Shown here in pieces: positions 19,128 through 27,827 of a DNA stretch of 35,445 bases. Position 1 is the stretch's first letter. Every line of letters starts with the position of its first letter. Origin of the DNA: Verrucomicrobiales bacterium (GTDB taxonomy: Bacteria; Verrucomicrobiota; Verrucomicrobiia; Limisphaerales; JAFMIX01); NCBI GenBank assembly GCA_017853785.1, contig JAFMIX010000003.1, positions 1 through 35,445 on the forward strand, in the 5' to 3' direction. Position numbers and translations under genes: made by a program. The notes beneath the pieces were generated by a model that was not told the origin of the DNA, made no database searches, and saw nothing but the letters and a program-made list of their open reading frames with translations.

Positions 19128-20270
19128 ATGTTATATTATTTGAGCCATTATCTTTTGAACGCGGCCCACGGCACGGAGTGGGCGGCGGCGCTCTCGCCGT
19201 TGCGCGTGTTCAAATACATCACGTTCCGCAGTGCGGGCGCGGCGGTGACGGCGCTGGTGTTGAGCTGGCTGTTCGCGCCGCGGATGATTGCGTGGCTCAA
19301 GCAGATAAAGTTCGGCCAGGAATACGCCGACAAGGCGGAGGGCGCGGGCGTGGCGCACGCGACGGTGAAACGCGGCACGCCGACGATGGGCGGGTTGTTG
19401 ATCGTCTCGACGCTGACGATCTCGACGTTGCTGTGGGCGGACTGGAATCCGCTGGTGGCCTTGACGCTGCTGGCGTTGGTGACGTTCTGCGGGCTGGGCT
19501 TCCACGATGACTACACAAAAATCGCGCAAGGCAATGCCCGTGGTGCCACGTCCGTGGTGAAACTGGTTGTGCAGACGACTTTGGCCTTGGGCATCGGCAT
19601 TTATCTGTGGCTCGTGCCGGCGACGAGCAAGCTGGTTACGGACATCATGGTGCCGTTCTACAAGCATCCCGTGGTGACGGGTGCGGTCGGGCTGGGCCTG
19701 TTGCTGATCGTGCTGACCATCGTGGGCAGTTCCAACGCGGTGAACCTCACGGACGGGCTGGACGGATTGGCGATCGGCTGTACGCTGATCGTTTCGTTCG
19801 CGCTGCTGGTGTTGACGTATCTCGCGGGGAATTTCAAGACGGCGAGCTACCTGCAGATTCCGTTCGTGCCGGGCGCGGACGAATTGACGGTGTTTTGCGC
19901 GGCGCTCATCGGCGCAGGGTTGGGCTTTCTTTGGTATAACTGCCATCCGGCGCAGGTGTTCATGGGTGACACGGGGTCGCTCGCGCTCGGTGGTGCGCTC
20001 GGCGTGATAGCGGTCCTGATCCATCAGCCGTTTGTGTTGTTCATCGCCGGCGGGGTGTTCGTGCTGGAGGCCGCCTCCGTGATGCTGCAGACGGGGTGGT
20101 TCAAATTCACCCGCAAACGCTATGGCATCGGGCGGCGGATTTTTCTGATGGCTCCGCTGCATCATCATTTCCAAAAAAAGAGCTGGCACGAGACGCAGGT
20201 CGTGATCCGGTTTTACATCCTGTGCATTTTGTTCGTAGTGCTCGCGCTGAGCACTCTGAAAATCCGCTGA
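19128..20270 (+). CDS. mraY: Phospho-N-acetylmuramoyl-pentapeptide-transferase
   Basis: GTPTMGGLLI, DDYTKI, NAVNLTDGLDGLAIG, MGDTGSLALGGALG, APLHHHFQKKSWHETQVVIRF. Confidence 0.97.
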   Translation: MLYYLSHYLLNAAHGTEWAAALSPLRVFKYITFRSAGAAVTALVLSWLFAPRMIAWLKQIKFGQEYADKAEGAGVAHATVKRGTPTMGGLLIVSTLTISTLLWADWNPLVALTLLALVTFCGLGFHDDYTKIAQGNARGATSVVKLVVQTTLALGIGIYLWLVPATSKLVTDIMVPFYKHPVVTGAVGLGLLLIVLTIVGSSNAVNLTDGLDGLAIGCTLIVSFALLVLTYLAGNFKTASYLQIPFVPGADELTVFCAALIGAGLGFLWYNCHPAQVFMGDTGSLALGGALGVIAVLIHQPFVLFIAGGVFVLEAASVMLQTGWFKFTRKRYGIGRRIFLMAPLHHHFQKKSWHETQVVIRFYILCILFVVLALSTLKIR

Positions 20271-20520
20271 TCGCCATGCCCATTTTACGACCCGACAAAA
20301 ACCTGATGCCCGGTGCGCCCCGCCGCGGGAAATCAGCGTTACCCCGGCGTGCTTTTACTCCTTGCGCCACCCCGGGTTCGTTGCTAAAAACACTGCGAGC
20401 AGCGGCGAAAAATTCAGGCGACAACAGCAAGGCGATTTCACTTTCACCGACTGACTTCGGCTTCGACCAGATACGGAACGGCAACCACCTGGGCGGGGCA
20501 TTTTTACCCGATGACAATTT

Positions 20521-20564
20521 AGTCCGCCGGGGAATTTTCCGAGGAAAAAATTCCCAGGCGGACT
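20521..20564. repeat. Long imperfect inverted repeat (stem-loop) upstream of LysM gene
   Basis: Arms AGTCCGCCGGGGAATTTT (20521-20538) and AAAATTCCCAGGCGGACT (20547-20564): 17 of 18 bp pair, 8-nt loop. Confidence 0.8.
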
Positions 20565-20621
20565 CAGACTCAACACAACCAACAACCACCTCAAAGAAAG
20601 GACGCAATCAGCGTTAAGCAA

Positions 20622-21416
20622 ATGAAGCAACCGAATCCGTTCAACTCGCCTCAAACCCCACAGGACCGTCTCAACCAAAGCCGCACCCGCCTGCGCCTCG
20701 CCGTTTTCGGCGCGCTCGCGTTATGCCTGCTGGTGCTCGTGCCGCTGCTCGTTCAGGGATGCAAGCGCGAAGAGCCCCCTGCGCCGCCGGTTGACTCCGG
20801 TTTTCCGCCGCTGGTCACGGACACCAATCTGCCGCCGCTCGATTCGGCACACACCAACGTCACGTTGCCGCCCATCAGCTTCCCGCCGATGACCAACCCG
20901 GCCATTCCGCCCGTCGCACCTATCACCCCCGAAGTCCCGCCTGTGACCCCGGTCGCCGCCGATGGCGAATACACCGTGGCCAAAGGTGATTCCTTCTACA
21001 CCATCGGCCAGAAGCACGGTGTGTCCATCAAGGCCATCAGCGAGGCCAACCCCGGCGTGGATTCCACCAAGCTCAAGATCGGCCAGAAGCTGATCCTCCC
21101 CGCGCCCACCGCCGCCGCCCCGACCGCCACCCCCGGCGCTCCCTTCGCGGATGTCGCCAGCGGTGACAAGACCTACACCGTGAAGTCCGGCGACACGCTC
21201 ACCCGCATCGCCAAGACGCAGGGAGCGACGGTCAAGGCCATCAAGGCCGCGAACAACCTGACCACCGACCGCATCAAGGTCGGCCAGAAGCTGAAGATTC
21301 CCGGCAAGGCTGCGGCTGCCGCGCCCCTCCCTGTGACGGAACCGGCCCCGACCATCGTGCCGCCGCCGGCCCCGGAAACCGCGCCGGCTTTGCCGCCGCT
21401 CGCAGCCCCGAGATGA
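20622..21416 (+). CDS. LysM domain protein (two LysM repeats), probable lipoprotein or membrane-anchored
   Basis: LLVLVPLLVQGCKREE lipobox-like; EYTVAKGDSFYTIGQKHGVSIKAISEANPGVDSTKLKIGQKLILP and TYTVKSGDTLTRIAKTQGATVKAIKAANNLTTDRIKVGQKLKIP. Confidence 0.92.
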   Translation: MKQPNPFNSPQTPQDRLNQSRTRLRLAVFGALALCLLVLVPLLVQGCKREEPPAPPVDSGFPPLVTDTNLPPLDSAHTNVTLPPISFPPMTNPAIPPVAPITPEVPPVTPVAADGEYTVAKGDSFYTIGQKHGVSIKAISEANPGVDSTKLKIGQKLILPAPTAAAPTATPGAPFADVASGDKTYTVKSGDTLTRIAKTQGATVKAIKAANNLTTDRIKVGQKLKIPGKAAAAAPLPVTEPAPTIVPPPAPETAPALPPLAAPR

Positions 21417-21440
21417 TAGATTAAATAGTAAACATTCCAT

Positions 21441-21473
21441 CCCGGACGCCGGCTCCCCTCCCCGGCGTCCGGG
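21441..21473. repeat. GC-rich perfect inverted repeat between LysM gene and ftsW
   Basis: Arms CCCGGACGCCGG (21441-21452) / CCGGCGTCCGGG (21462-21473), 9-nt loop; no U-tract follows. Confidence 0.8.
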
Positions 21474-21488
21474 GCAGCGACAGGTCGA

Positions 21489-22640
21489 ATGAAATTGGCC
21501 GTCAATACTTTGGTTTTATGTGTGTGCGCACTCCTTGCCCTGGGGATGGTGATGCTTTACAGTGCGAGCATGGCCGATGAGGTGCGCAACCGGCAGGTGG
21601 GCGCTCACTACCTCATGGCGCAACTCGTCTGGTGCACGCTCGGTTTGGTCGGCGGCTGCGTCGTGGCGCTGCTTGACTACCGCACGCTGAAAAAAATCAC
21701 CCTTCCGCTGCTGCTGCTCGCCCTGTTTCTCCTGCTGCTGGTGCTGATTCCGCACATCGGCCTCAAGGTCAACGGGGCGCGCCGCTGGCTCGGCTTCCAC
21801 AGCATCCGCTTCCAGCCTTCTGAGCTGGCGAAGCTGGCCCTCATCGTCTTCCTCGCGTGGTATGGCGAGCGGTATCAGCGCCAGATGCACACCTGGATGC
21901 AGGGAATTGTCATTCCCGGTGCGTTCATCGGGGCGACGCTCCTGCTAATCTTCGTCGAACCGGACCGCGGTTCCACCATCCTGCTCGCGGCGGTGAGCGC
22001 CGCGATGTTGCTGCTCGCGGGCGTGCGCTGGAAATACTTCGTGCCGCCGGTGCTGGCCGGCGTGGCGGCGCTGGCACTTTCCATCTGGCATGACCCGATG
22101 CGCATGAAGCGCATCTTCAGCTGGCTTGATCTCGAGCAGACCAAGTCCGGCGTCGGCTACCAGGCGTATCAGGCGATGCTCGCGCTGGGGGCGGGCGGTT
22201 GGACCGGTCTCGGGCTTGGCAACGGCCGCCAGAAACTCGGCTTCGTGCCGGAACATCATACGGATTTCATTCTCTCCATCATCGGCGAGGAACTCGGCTT
22301 CGTGGCCACCTTTGCCGTCATCGTCGGCTTCATCCTCATCGTTGTGAGCGGACTTTACATCGCCCGGCACGCGCGCGACACCTTCGGGCTGTTGCTCGGG
22401 GCGGGCCTCACAATCCTCATCGGCCTCCAAGCCTTCATCAACATCGCCGTGGTCACCAGCGTCTTTCCGAACAAAGGGCTGCCCCTGCCGTTCATCAGTT
22501 ACGGCGGCTCGAATCTCCTGATGATGCTCGTGTGCGTCGGCTGCTTGCTGAGCATTGCCCGGCAGGCGCGCGAACCGGCGGCTGTGCCGGACCGCGCGGT
22601 TGAAACCGACGAATTCCCCGGCCTCCAAACGGCGCCATGA
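21489..22640 (+). CDS. ftsW: Peptidoglycan glycosyltransferase FtsW (SEDS family)
   Basis: KVNGARRWLGFHSIRFQPSELAKLALIVFLAWY...GGWTGLGLGNGRQKLGFVPEHHTDFILSIIGEELGF...GLPLPFISYGGSNLL. Confidence 0.96.
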   Translation: MKLAVNTLVLCVCALLALGMVMLYSASMADEVRNRQVGAHYLMAQLVWCTLGLVGGCVVALLDYRTLKKITLPLLLLALFLLLLVLIPHIGLKVNGARRWLGFHSIRFQPSELAKLALIVFLAWYGERYQRQMHTWMQGIVIPGAFIGATLLLIFVEPDRGSTILLAAVSAAMLLLAGVRWKYFVPPVLAGVAALALSIWHDPMRMKRIFSWLDLEQTKSGVGYQAYQAMLALGAGGWTGLGLGNGRQKLGFVPEHHTDFILSIIGEELGFVATFAVIVGFILIVVSGLYIARHARDTFGLLLGAGLTILIGLQAFINIAVVTSVFPNKGLPLPFISYGGSNLLMMLVCVGCLLSIARQAREPAAVPDRAVETDEFPGLQTAP

Positions 22641-23758
22641 AATCGCCCGCCGCCACCAGCCCCCGCATCGCCATCGCCTGTGGCGGCACCGGCGGCCACC
22701 TCTTCCCCGGCATCGCCATCGGGGCGGAACTGCTCCAGCGCGGTGGCGCGGTCACGTTGCTCATCTCCCCCAAGGACGTGGATCAGCAGGCCGTGCGCAG
22801 CGTTGGCGGCATGGAAGTCGTCACGCTGCCGGCGGTGGCGTTGCAGGACGGCAATTATTTTTCGTTCGCCCGCAGTTTCTGGCAGGCGCGGGGCGCGGCC
22901 CTGAAACATTTCGCCGCCCAGCCGCCGCAGGCCGTGCTCGCGATGGGCGGCTTCACCGCCGCGCCGCCGGTGTTCGCCGCGAAAAAGTTCCGCGCCAAAA
23001 CCTTCCTCCACGAGTCCAACACCATCCCCGGTCGCGCCAACCGCTTCCTCGCCCGCCGTGTGGATGCGGCCTTCGTCGGTTTCCCCGAGGCCGCCCACCA
23101 GTTGCGCGCCCGCGACATCATGGTCGTCGGCACGCCCGTGCGGCCGCAGTTCGCACCGTCGCCGTTTCCGGAAATGCCGACCTCGATCTACCGCACGTCG
23201 CTCGGGCTCGATCCGGCCCGGCCCGTGGTGTTCGTCACCGGCGGCAGCCAGGGCGCGACCGGCTTGAACGATCTCATCCTCGCCGCGCTGCCCGCGCTGG
23301 CCGACCGGGCGGACGTCTGGCAATGGCTGCATCTCACCGGTCCGCGCGATGTCGAGCGGGTCAAAGCCGCCTACGCCGCGCACGGTTGCAAGGCGGTGGT
23401 GCAACCGTTCCTCGTGGAGATGGAAGCCGCTTTCCACGCCGCCACCGCCGTTGTCAGCCGCGCGGGGGCCTCGTCGCTCGCGGAGATCGCGGCGATGAAA
23501 CTTCCCGCGTTGCTTGTGCCACTGCCGACGGCGGCGGACGACCACCAACGCCACAACGCCCGGGCGTTCGCGACTGCGGGCGCGGCGCGCGTGTTGGAGC
23601 AGGCGGCCGCCACGCCGGAAAAGACCGCCGCGCTGCTGCGCGAGTTGATGGAAGCCCCGGCAGCGCGGACGGAAATACAAGTGGCACTGGCGAAACAGCA
23701 CACGCCGACAGCGGCGGCCCGGATCGCGGAAAACATCTTAAACGCTTTGAAGTCTTGA
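22637..23758 (+). CDS. murG: UDP-N-acetylglucosamine--N-acetylmuramyl-(pentapeptide) pyrophosphoryl-undecaprenol GlcNAc transferase
   Basis: IACGGTGGHLFPGIAIGAEL...HESNTIPGRANRFLAR...VTGGSQGATGLNDLI...AVVSRAGASSLAEIAAMKLPALLVPLPTAADDHQ; ATGA overlap with ftsW. Confidence 0.95.
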   Translation: MKSPAATSPRIAIACGGTGGHLFPGIAIGAELLQRGGAVTLLISPKDVDQQAVRSVGGMEVVTLPAVALQDGNYFSFARSFWQARGAALKHFAAQPPQAVLAMGGFTAAPPVFAAKKFRAKTFLHESNTIPGRANRFLARRVDAAFVGFPEAAHQLRARDIMVVGTPVRPQFAPSPFPEMPTSIYRTSLGLDPARPVVFVTGGSQGATGLNDLILAALPALADRADVWQWLHLTGPRDVERVKAAYAAHGCKAVVQPFLVEMEAAFHAATAVVSRAGASSLAEIAAMKLPALLVPLPTAADDHQRHNARAFATAGAARVLEQAAATPEKTAALLRELMEAPAARTEIQVALAKQHTPTAAARIAENILNALKS

Positions 23759-23760
23759 GT

Positions 23761-24687
23761 ATGAACGCCACCTTGCAATCCTCTGACCTTGCTGCGGAAC
23801 TCGCGGCGCGCGTCACGGCAGCGACGGTCATCCGGCGCGACGAGCCGTTGGCCAAGCGCACGACGATGCGCGTAGGCGGGCCGGCGCATATCCTGGTCGA
23901 GCCGGCTTCAGACGAAGACCTGGCGGCGGTGGTGCGGTTCTGCGGCGAGCAGCGGCAGGAATTTTTCGTGCTGGGCCGCGGTTCGAATCTGCTCGTGCGC
24001 GACGGCGGTTTTCGCGGTGTGGTGATTTCGCTGGCGGCGGCGCATTTCAGCAGGGTGACGGTGGATGGGGAGCGCTTGCGTTGCGGCGCGGGGGCGAAGT
24101 TGAAGGAAGTGGCGGCTGCGGCGAAACGCGCGAGCCTCGGCGGATTGGAATTTCTGGAAGGCATTCCCGGCAGTGTCGGCGGCGCGTTGCGGATGAACGC
24201 GGGCGCGATGGGCGGGGCGACGTTTGATTTTGTGGAGTCGGTGCGCGTCATGGATCGGAGCGGGCTGATCGGCGAACTTTCCCGGCGCGCCATCGCGGTG
24301 GAGTATCGCTCGTGCCGTTTGTTCCAGACGCATCTGGCGCTGGGTTGTGTATTCCACGGCGTGCCCGCGCCGCGCGAGGCGATCGAAGCGAAGCTGAACG
24401 AATTCAACCGCAAGCGCTGGGAAGCGCAGCCGGCCAAGCCGAGCGCGGGTTGCACTTTCAAGAACCCCGCGACGATTCCGGCAGGCAAGCTGGTGGACGA
24501 ACTCGGGCTGAAAGGCGCGCACGTCGGTGGCGCGCGGGTCTCGCAGGAACACGGCAATTTCATCGTGAACGACGGTCGGGCGACTGCGGCGGACGTGTTG
24601 CGGTTGATCGAGGTCATCCGGCAGCACGCGCGGGCGGAACGAGGAATCGAACTGGAGACGGAGGTGGAGATCATCGGTGAAGACTAA
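23761..24687 (+). CDS. murB: UDP-N-acetylmuramate dehydrogenase
   Basis: TTMRVGGPAHILVEP...VLGRGSNLLVRDGGFRGVVI...GIPGSVGGALRMNAGAMGG...AGCTFKNP...LGLKGAHVGGARVSQEHGNFIVN. Confidence 0.95.
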   Translation: MNATLQSSDLAAELAARVTAATVIRRDEPLAKRTTMRVGGPAHILVEPASDEDLAAVVRFCGEQRQEFFVLGRGSNLLVRDGGFRGVVISLAAAHFSRVTVDGERLRCGAGAKLKEVAAAAKRASLGGLEFLEGIPGSVGGALRMNAGAMGGATFDFVESVRVMDRSGLIGELSRRAIAVEYRSCRLFQTHLALGCVFHGVPAPREAIEAKLNEFNRKRWEAQPAKPSAGCTFKNPATIPAGKLVDELGLKGAHVGGARVSQEHGNFIVNDGRATAADVLRLIEVIRQHARAERGIELETEVEIIGED

Positions 24688-24712
24688 ACCATCCAAAAGA
24701 AAGGCGACCGAA

Positions 24713-25615
24713 ATGAAAATCACTGTGATGTTGGGCGGGCCGAGTGCGGAGCGGGAAGTGTCCTTGCGTTCCGGAGCGGCGGTGGCGGACGCGTTGGTTT
24801 CGCGCGGTTATGATGTCGAGGAACTGGATCCGGCCGGGGACGACTGGACGTTACCGCCGGACACCGATGTGGTGTTCCTCGCGCTGCACGGCACCTATGG
24901 CGAGGACGGCACCGTGCAGCGGGCGTTGGATGAGCAGGGCGTGCCTTACACCGGCTGCGGTGCGGAGGCAAGCCGCATCGGGTTCGACAAGATTTTGAGC
25001 AAGCGCGCGTTTCTTACGGCGGGCGTGCCGACGGCGAAGTTCGCGGTGATCAATTCGGTGGCCGCGCCGTGGCCGGCGGGCTGGGAATTGCCGGTGGTGC
25101 TGAAGCCGGCGTGCCAGGGTTCGAGCGTGGGGCTGCATTTCGTGGAGTGCGCGCAGGAATGGCGTGGCGCCTTGGCGGAAAGTTTCCGCTATGGTTCGCC
25201 CGTTTTGCTCGAAGAAAAAATTTGCGGACGGGAGACGACTGTTGGCATCCTTGACGGCGTGGCGCTGCCCGTGGTCGAGATCCGGCCCCGGAGCGGCGCT
25301 TATGATTATCGGTCCAAATACACCACCGGCGCGTCGGAATATTTTTGCCCGGCGGATTTCGATGCGGCGACGACGCAGCGGATCCAGGCGGCCGCGCTCG
25401 CGGCGTTTCACGCCATCGGCGGGCGGGATTATAGCCGGGTGGACGTGATGGTGACGCCGGCTGGCGAGCCGGTCGTGTTGGAGGTGAATACTCTGCCGGG
25501 CATGACGGCGACGAGCCTGTTGCCTAAAGCGGCCGCGGCGGCGGGGCTGAAATTTCCGCTGCTGTGCGAGCGCATGGTGGAACTGGCATTGCAGCGCGCA
25601 CCGGTGGCGGCGTGA
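24713..25615 (+). CDS. ddl: D-alanine--D-alanine ligase
   Basis: MKITVMLGGPSAEREVSLRSG...FLALHGTYGEDGTVQRALDEQGVPYTGCGAEAS...VVLKPACQGSSVGLHF...VLEVNTLPGMTATSLLPKAA; alternative GTG start at 24677 overlapping murB. Confidence 0.95.
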   Translation: MKITVMLGGPSAEREVSLRSGAAVADALVSRGYDVEELDPAGDDWTLPPDTDVVFLALHGTYGEDGTVQRALDEQGVPYTGCGAEASRIGFDKILSKRAFLTAGVPTAKFAVINSVAAPWPAGWELPVVLKPACQGSSVGLHFVECAQEWRGALAESFRYGSPVLLEEKICGRETTVGILDGVALPVVEIRPRSGAYDYRSKYTTGASEYFCPADFDAATTQRIQAAALAAFHAIGGRDYSRVDVMVTPAGEPVVLEVNTLPGMTATSLLPKAAAAAGLKFPLLCERMVELALQRAPVAA

Positions 25616-25627
25616 TGCGGATTTTTT

Positions 25628-26593
25628 ATGGCTTGGTTCAAACGAAAATATCAAAATCGGCGTCTGGATCGGCGCCGTGTCTTGTTGGACGTCAAACTGC
25701 GCGCCGACCAGGTGCGCGCCACCCGGATGCGCTGGGGCGCGATCGCGGTGACGGTCTCGGCGGGGACGATCTTCGGGCTGTATCTCGTCTGGCGCACGGG
25801 CGAATGGGCGGTGAATCATTTCCTGTATCAGAACAAGGATTTCGCCGTGCAGCAGATCGAGGTGCAGACCGACGGTGTGGTGGCGGTGGAACAATTGCGG
25901 CGCTGGGCCGGCGTGAAGGCGGGCGACAACCTGCTCGCGCTCGATCTCAGCCGCGTGAAGCGGGATCTTGAACTCGTGCCGCAGGTGAAGACCGCCGCCA
26001 TCGAGCGCGTGTTGCCCCGCACGTTGCGCATTCGGGTAACGGAACGCCAACCGCTCGCGCAGGCTTATGCGCCGCAGCCCCGGCCTGACGGGCGCGGCTA
26101 TGACATGAAGGTTTTCCAGGTGGACAACGAAGGCGCGGTGATGGCGCCGCTCGGGTTGCGGCAGCGGGCGACGCCGCTGGCGCAGGCGGGCGAGCAGTTG
26201 CCGACGCTCGCGGGGATCGACCCGATCAATCTGGCGAACGGCAAGAAGCTGGAGTCGCCACAGGTGCGGGCGGGGCTGGATTTGATCGTGGCGTTCGAGC
26301 GCTCGCCGATGGTGGGCTTGGCGGACTTGGCACGCATCGATATTTCTTCGCCGGGCGTGCTCATCGCGACAACGGGGCAGGGCAGCGAAGTCACTTTTGC
26401 GTTGACCGATTTTGAGCGGCAGTTGAAACGCTGGCGGCTGGTCCATGACCGGTGTCTGGCGGAGGGCAAAGGCATCGCCGCGCTCGATCTGGCCGTGCCC
26501 AGCAACATCCCGGCCCGCACCGTGGATGCCCGCGCCGTCGTCCCCATCGCGCCCAAAGCCAAACCCGCAACCTCCAGGAAACGCAATGTTTAA
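25628..26593 (+). CDS. ftsQ: Cell division protein FtsQ (POTRA/FtsQ-DivIB)
   Basis: TM segment then FAVQQIEVQTDGVVAVEQLRRWAGVKAGDNLLALDLSRVKRDLELVPQVKTAAIERVLPRTLRIRVTERQPLA; position before ftsA. Confidence 0.88.
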   Translation: MAWFKRKYQNRRLDRRRVLLDVKLRADQVRATRMRWGAIAVTVSAGTIFGLYLVWRTGEWAVNHFLYQNKDFAVQQIEVQTDGVVAVEQLRRWAGVKAGDNLLALDLSRVKRDLELVPQVKTAAIERVLPRTLRIRVTERQPLAQAYAPQPRPDGRGYDMKVFQVDNEGAVMAPLGLRQRATPLAQAGEQLPTLAGIDPINLANGKKLESPQVRAGLDLIVAFERSPMVGLADLARIDISSPGVLIATTGQGSEVTFALTDFERQLKRWRLVHDRCLAEGKGIAALDLAVPSNIPARTVDARAVVPIAPKAKPATSRKRNV

Positions 26594-27815
26594 CCAACCT
26601 TCCGTCATCGTCGGTCTCGAGATCGGCACCTCGAAAGTCTGCGCGGTCGTCGGCGAACGCAACGCCGAGGGCGCGCTGAACATCATCGGCGTCGGTCAGG
26701 CGAAGTCCCGCGGCGTCCGCAAGGGCGAGATCACCGATGCCACCGCCGTGGAAGAAGATGTGCGCAACGCCATCGTCGAGGCCGAGCAGATGGCCAATGT
26801 CGAGATCCGGAGCGTGTATCTCGGCGTCAGCGGCGCGCACATCCGCGGCTTCAGCAACCGTGGCGTCCATCCGGTGGTTTCCGCGGACCGCGAGATCACC
26901 GCCGAGGACGTGCAGGACGTGGTGAAGAACGCGAAGGCGGTGAACGTGCCGCAGGAGAACCACATTCTGCACGCCATCCGCCAGCACTTTCTCGTGGACG
27001 GACAGGATCGCATCATCAATCCCGTCGGCATGCTGGGGGCGCGGCTTGAGGTGGATGTCCACGTCATTCATGGAAATTTCAACCGGCTCCAGAACGCAAT
27101 CCGCATCGTCAAAGGAATGCAGTTGGAGGTGGAGGACGTGGTGTTCAACGGGCTTGCAGCGTCGCTCGCCCTGCTGACCAAGGAGCAGAAAGAACTTGGC
27201 TCGCTCGTGATCGACCTGGGCGGCGGCACGACGGATTACGCGGTTTCGGCCGGGGGCATCATCCAGCACACCGGCGTGCTTGCGGTGGGCGGCGATCACG
27301 TCACGAACGACCTCGCCATCGGCTTGAAGATTGCGCTGGGTCGCGCGGAAGGTTTGAAGCTGGAGCACGGCGCGGCGTTGCCCGATGCGGCGGCGCGGGG
27401 CCAGACCATCACGATTCCCGGCGAGGTGGGCTTGCCGGCAAAGACGCTGAACCTCGATCACCTGCGGCGCATAATGCACCTGCGGCTCGAGGAGATATTT
27501 AATTTGATCGGTCAGGATTTGGAGCGGGCGGATATGCTCGGTCATCTGCGCGGCGGCATTTTTCTCTGCGGCGGCGGCGCGCACATTCCGGGGATTGCCA
27601 AACTGGCGCAGGATATTTTCGGACTGCACGTTTCCGTGGGCAAGACTAACACCATCAGCAGCCTTAAGTCCGCGCTGGACCAGCCGGAGTTTGCGGCTCC
27701 GATCGGGCTGGTGAAATTCGGCTCGTTGCGCGCGCGGCAGCGGCCCAAGCCGAGTTTGCTGCCGTTTGAATTGGGCAAGACGTTCGATCGCCTCTTCAGC
27801 CGCATCGGTGCTTAA
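26586..27815 (+). CDS. ftsA: Cell division protein FtsA
   Basis: VIVGLEIGTSKVCAVVGE...SLVIDLGGGTTDYAVSAGG...GIFLCGGGAHIPGIAKLAQDIF; C-terminal amphipathic-like GKTFDRLFSRIGA. Overlaps the ftsQ end by 8 nt. Confidence 0.94.
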   Translation: MFNQPSVIVGLEIGTSKVCAVVGERNAEGALNIIGVGQAKSRGVRKGEITDATAVEEDVRNAIVEAEQMANVEIRSVYLGVSGAHIRGFSNRGVHPVVSADREITAEDVQDVVKNAKAVNVPQENHILHAIRQHFLVDGQDRIINPVGMLGARLEVDVHVIHGNFNRLQNAIRIVKGMQLEVEDVVFNGLAASLALLTKEQKELGSLVIDLGGGTTDYAVSAGGIIQHTGVLAVGGDHVTNDLAIGLKIALGRAEGLKLEHGAALPDAAARGQTITIPGEVGLPAKTLNLDHLRRIMHLRLEEIFNLIGQDLERADMLGHLRGGIFLCGGGAHIPGIAKLAQDIFGLHVSVGKTNTISSLKSALDQPEFAAPIGLVKFGSLRARQRPKPSLLPFELGKTFDRLFSRIGA

Positions 27816-27827
27816 CCCCACAAAACC

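Noticed and set aside
20276-20617. Possible 113-aa ORF (MPILRPDKNLMPGAPRRG...) between mraY and the LysM gene
   Set aside because: No recognisable domain, contains the 18-bp palindrome, and shows no coding-like composition; left as intergenic. It is not a murD remnant that I can recognise.
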